From Bacteroidota bacterium (lineage in GTDB: Bacteria > Bacteroidota > Bacteroidia > AKYH767-A > CANKSK01), in assembly GCA_947485425.1 (NCBI GenBank), contig CANKSK010000049.1, positions 1 through 7,165 of the forward strand: a stretch of 7,165 nucleotides of DNA. Direction: 5' to 3'. Position numbers and translations under genes: made by a program. The number at the start of each line of letters is the position of its first letter. Position 1 is the stretch's first letter. Under the pieces are notes generated by a model that saw only the letters and a list, made by a program, of their open reading frames with translations, did no database searches and was not told the DNA's origin. Positions 5,726 through 7,165 of the stretch are shown here, piece by piece.

Positions 5726-6655
5726 CTATTCTTTTTTCTGTTTTAAATAGCTAAACCCCAAGTTACCTTGAAGTCCTCCCGTATGAATGGCTAATACTTT
5801 GGTGCCCCTTTTTATTTCCTCTTTTTCAATCATATCGTAAATGCCATATAGCATTTTTCCCGTGTAAATGTAATCTAAAGGTACGCCTGTTTTGGCAGTA
5901 AATGATTGAATGAAGTGTATAAGTGCGCTATTGGTTTTCGAATAACCACCGAATGTGTAGTTTGCTTGCAGTGACCATTTGGATTTTATTTGGTTGTTGT
6001 TTAGTAGTATGATGTTTTCTTGAATGGATTTTTCATCTAACAATACCGGGAAGCCTATGATATGCGTGTTTTTCGATGTGTTTGCATGTATGATGCCGCT
6101 GAGCGTTGTGCCTGTTCCGCAGGCGCAACAGATGATGTCAAAGTCAGATTCTTTATAGCCATTCATTATTTCGCAACATCCCATCATTCCGTATGCATTG
6201 GCTCCTCCTTCGGGAACCAAAAAAAAAGGTCCGAAATCTTTTTTTAAGGCTTCTTGGTAGGATGCATTGTTTTTTTCTCTGTACAAACTTCTGGAAATAA
6301 AATGCAGTTTCATTCCTTGCTCGCGAGCAAATTGTAAGGTAGGATTATTGATGGCATTTTCTTCGCCTCGAATAATTCCAATACTTTCTATGTGGGCTAC
6401 TTTTGCCGCATATGCGGTCGCTGCAATATGATTTGAAAAAGCACCACCAAAAGTGAGAATTCTACTATGGTTTTCTTCTTTCGCTTTTTGGAGATTGTAT
6501 TTTAGTTTTCTCCATTTATTTCCTGAAATATGCTCATGAATTAAATCTTCTCGCTTAAGAAAAAGCCTGACTCCTTTTTGGGTTAAGAAAGAATCCTCAA
6601 TTTCTATAATGGGTGCGAATATTGAAATGGGTAATATTTCGATATTTTTATCCAT
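5726..6655 (-). CDS. PLP-dependent D-cysteine desulfhydrase / ACC deaminase family enzyme
   Basis: A 309-residue fold type II PLP enzyme, slightly shorter than characterised relatives (about 325-340), without signal peptide. SGNKWRKLKYNL carries the Schiff-base Lys (K47), FGGAFSNHIAATA the S74-N75-H76 active-site trio, and CACGTGTTLSG (177-187) the phosphate-binding loop. GANAYG (151-156) and HTGGLQGNLG (291-300) are further family motifs. Two positions that separate the activities point away from ACC deaminase: the ACC deaminase motif YEGK is YTGK here (T265 for Glu), and HLGG is HTGG (T292 for Leu). D-cysteine desulfhydrase has Thr at both, as I recall from E. coli DcyD. D-cysteine breakdown to pyruvate, H2S and ammonia, or action on another D-amino acid, is thus more likely; the true substrate is not settled. 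It lies 33 bp after the kinase gene and 75 bp before the glucosaminidase gene. Confidence 0.9.
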   Translation of the reverse strand: MDKNIEILPISIFAPIIEIEDSFLTQKGVRLFLKREDLIHEHISGNKWRKLKYNLQKAKEENHSRILTFGGAFSNHIAATAYAAKVAHIESIGIIRGEENAINNPTLQFAREQGMKLHFISRSLYREKNNASYQEALKKDFGPFFLVPEGGANAYGMMGCCEIMNGYKESDFDIICCACGTGTTLSGIIHANTSKNTHIIGFPVLLDEKSIQENIILLNNNQIKSKWSLQANYTFGGYSKTNSALIHFIQSFTAKTGVPLDYIYTGKMLYGIYDMIEKEEIKRGTKVLAIHTGGLQGNLGFSYLKQKKE

Positions 6656-6688
6656 TAAAAAATCTCATCAAATTGATTTACTTTTCCT

Positions 6689-7165
6689 TTAACGGAGATT
6701 GGGGAGGGTTAGTGTAAAGCAAGTTCCTTGTCCAATGTTTGATTCAACCTGTATTTCTCCATTTACCTTTGAAATGGCTTCCTTGACTATATATAGGCCA
6801 ATGCCTGATCCAGCGTTATCATTGGTAGCACGAAAATACATCTGGAAAATATTTTCTACATGCTCTTTTTGTATGCCTATACCATTATCCTCTATTTGAA
6901 TAATGGCTTTTCCTTCTCCTACCTTTACATCAACTGAAATATATTGTTCCGCATTGTCTTTTTTCTGGTATTTTATCGCATTCGAAATTAAATTGTTGAA
7001 TATAATTTTTAGCCTTGGAATATCAGAAGCAAAATCTTCCTTTTGCTCAATTTGAATGCGAAACTCAATATTGGGTTTTTCATTATAATATTCAAAATTT
7101 TCTAGTGTATCATTCACTAGTTTTTCAAAGTTTACATAATCAAATACCTGTTCAATGTTTTTATT
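6689..7165 (-). CDS. Sensor histidine kinase, C-terminal ATPase domain (5' end outside window)
   Basis: The frame is open to the right edge, so the GTG at 7117 is not the start; 16 further codons (NKNIEQVFDYVNFEKL) precede it. The 158 residues seen form a complete HATPase_c domain: N box NNLISNAIKYQ (around 6968-6997), D/G1 box DNGIGI (6872-6889), an F-box-like IFQMYFRAT, G2 box GSGIGL (6794-6811), and the closing GQGTCFTLTLP. All ATP-binding motifs are intact. The dimerisation helix with the phospho-accepting His and any sensor domain lie outside, so the signal and the partner response regulator cannot be named. The segment before the N box (FEKLVNDTLEN) is typical of the linker after the H-box helices. 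Same-strand position 33 bp upstream of the PLP enzyme would allow co-transcription, but a functional link is not implied. Confidence 0.92.
   Translation of the reverse strand, partial: NKNIEQVFDYVNFEKLVNDTLENFEYYNEKPNIEFRIQIEQKEDFASDIPRLKIIFNNLISNAIKYQKKDNAEQYISVDVKVGEGKAIIQIEDNGIGIQKEHVENIFQMYFRATNDNAGSGIGLYIVKEAISKVNGEIQVESNIGQGTCFTLTLPNLR

Noticed and set aside
5709..5727. Possible terminator after the PLP enzyme gene: AGCT inverted repeat followed by five T on the - strand.
   Set aside because: The stem is only 4 bp of a self-complementary tetramer with a 7-base loop, and the T run is short. It also overlaps the candidate promoter. Too weak to annotate.
6656..6688. Palindrome ATCAAATTGAT and a TCAATTTG resembling a promoter second box before the PLP enzyme gene.
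   Set aside because: No TTG box at suitable distance upstream and the second box has the wrong base at a key position. An 11-bp AT-rich palindrome is expected by chance.
7115..7117. GTG as start of the kinase gene.
   Set aside because: The frame continues open to the right edge with kinase-like sequence, and the kinase core would lack its dimerisation helix.

Overview
The window is AT-rich and looks like a chromosomal segment from a member of the Bacteroidota. Three things support this: a Bacteroidota-style MlaD-family C-terminus, an exported protein ending in a type IX secretion (T9SS, type A) sorting domain, and A/T-rich regions instead of clear Shine-Dalgarno sites before most starts. One candidate promoter fits the Bacteroidota TTTG / TAnnTTTG pattern. 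I cannot place it to genus.

Left half (1-3114, + strand): a compact operon of four genes. First comes the 3' end of an MCE/MlaD-type lipid-transport protein, cut by the window edge. Overlapping it by 4 bp (ATGA) is a membrane protein with five predicted helices and two 4Fe-4S cluster motifs. Next is a soluble protein with two cysteine-rich CCG-type modules, and last a small conserved protein of unknown function. The two Fe-S genes together have the parts of HdrDE-like or ETF:menaquinone-oxidoreductase-like enzymes, split over two polypeptides. They probably form one membrane-bound redox complex exchanging electrons with the quinone pool.

Right half (3107-7165, - strand): read from right to left, there is the C-terminal end of a sensor histidine kinase (cut by the right edge), a PLP enzyme of the D-cysteine desulfhydrase / ACC deaminase family, and an exported glucosaminidase with two LysM domains. 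The glucosaminidase stop codon directly abuts the start of an exported protein with seven ~58-residue repeats (probable seven-bladed beta-propeller) and a T9SS tail. The glucosaminidase and repeat protein are probably co-expressed, perhaps from a promoter in the 75-bp gap before the glucosaminidase.

The two gene groups converge and overlap by 8 bp at their 3' ends. I see no tRNA or rRNA gene, CRISPR array, insertion sequence or phage gene, and no gap above 75 bp. Most of the window is recognisable. The least understood parts are the fourth operon gene, the pairing of MCE lipid transport with a split redox complex, and the glucosaminidase/propeller gene pair.
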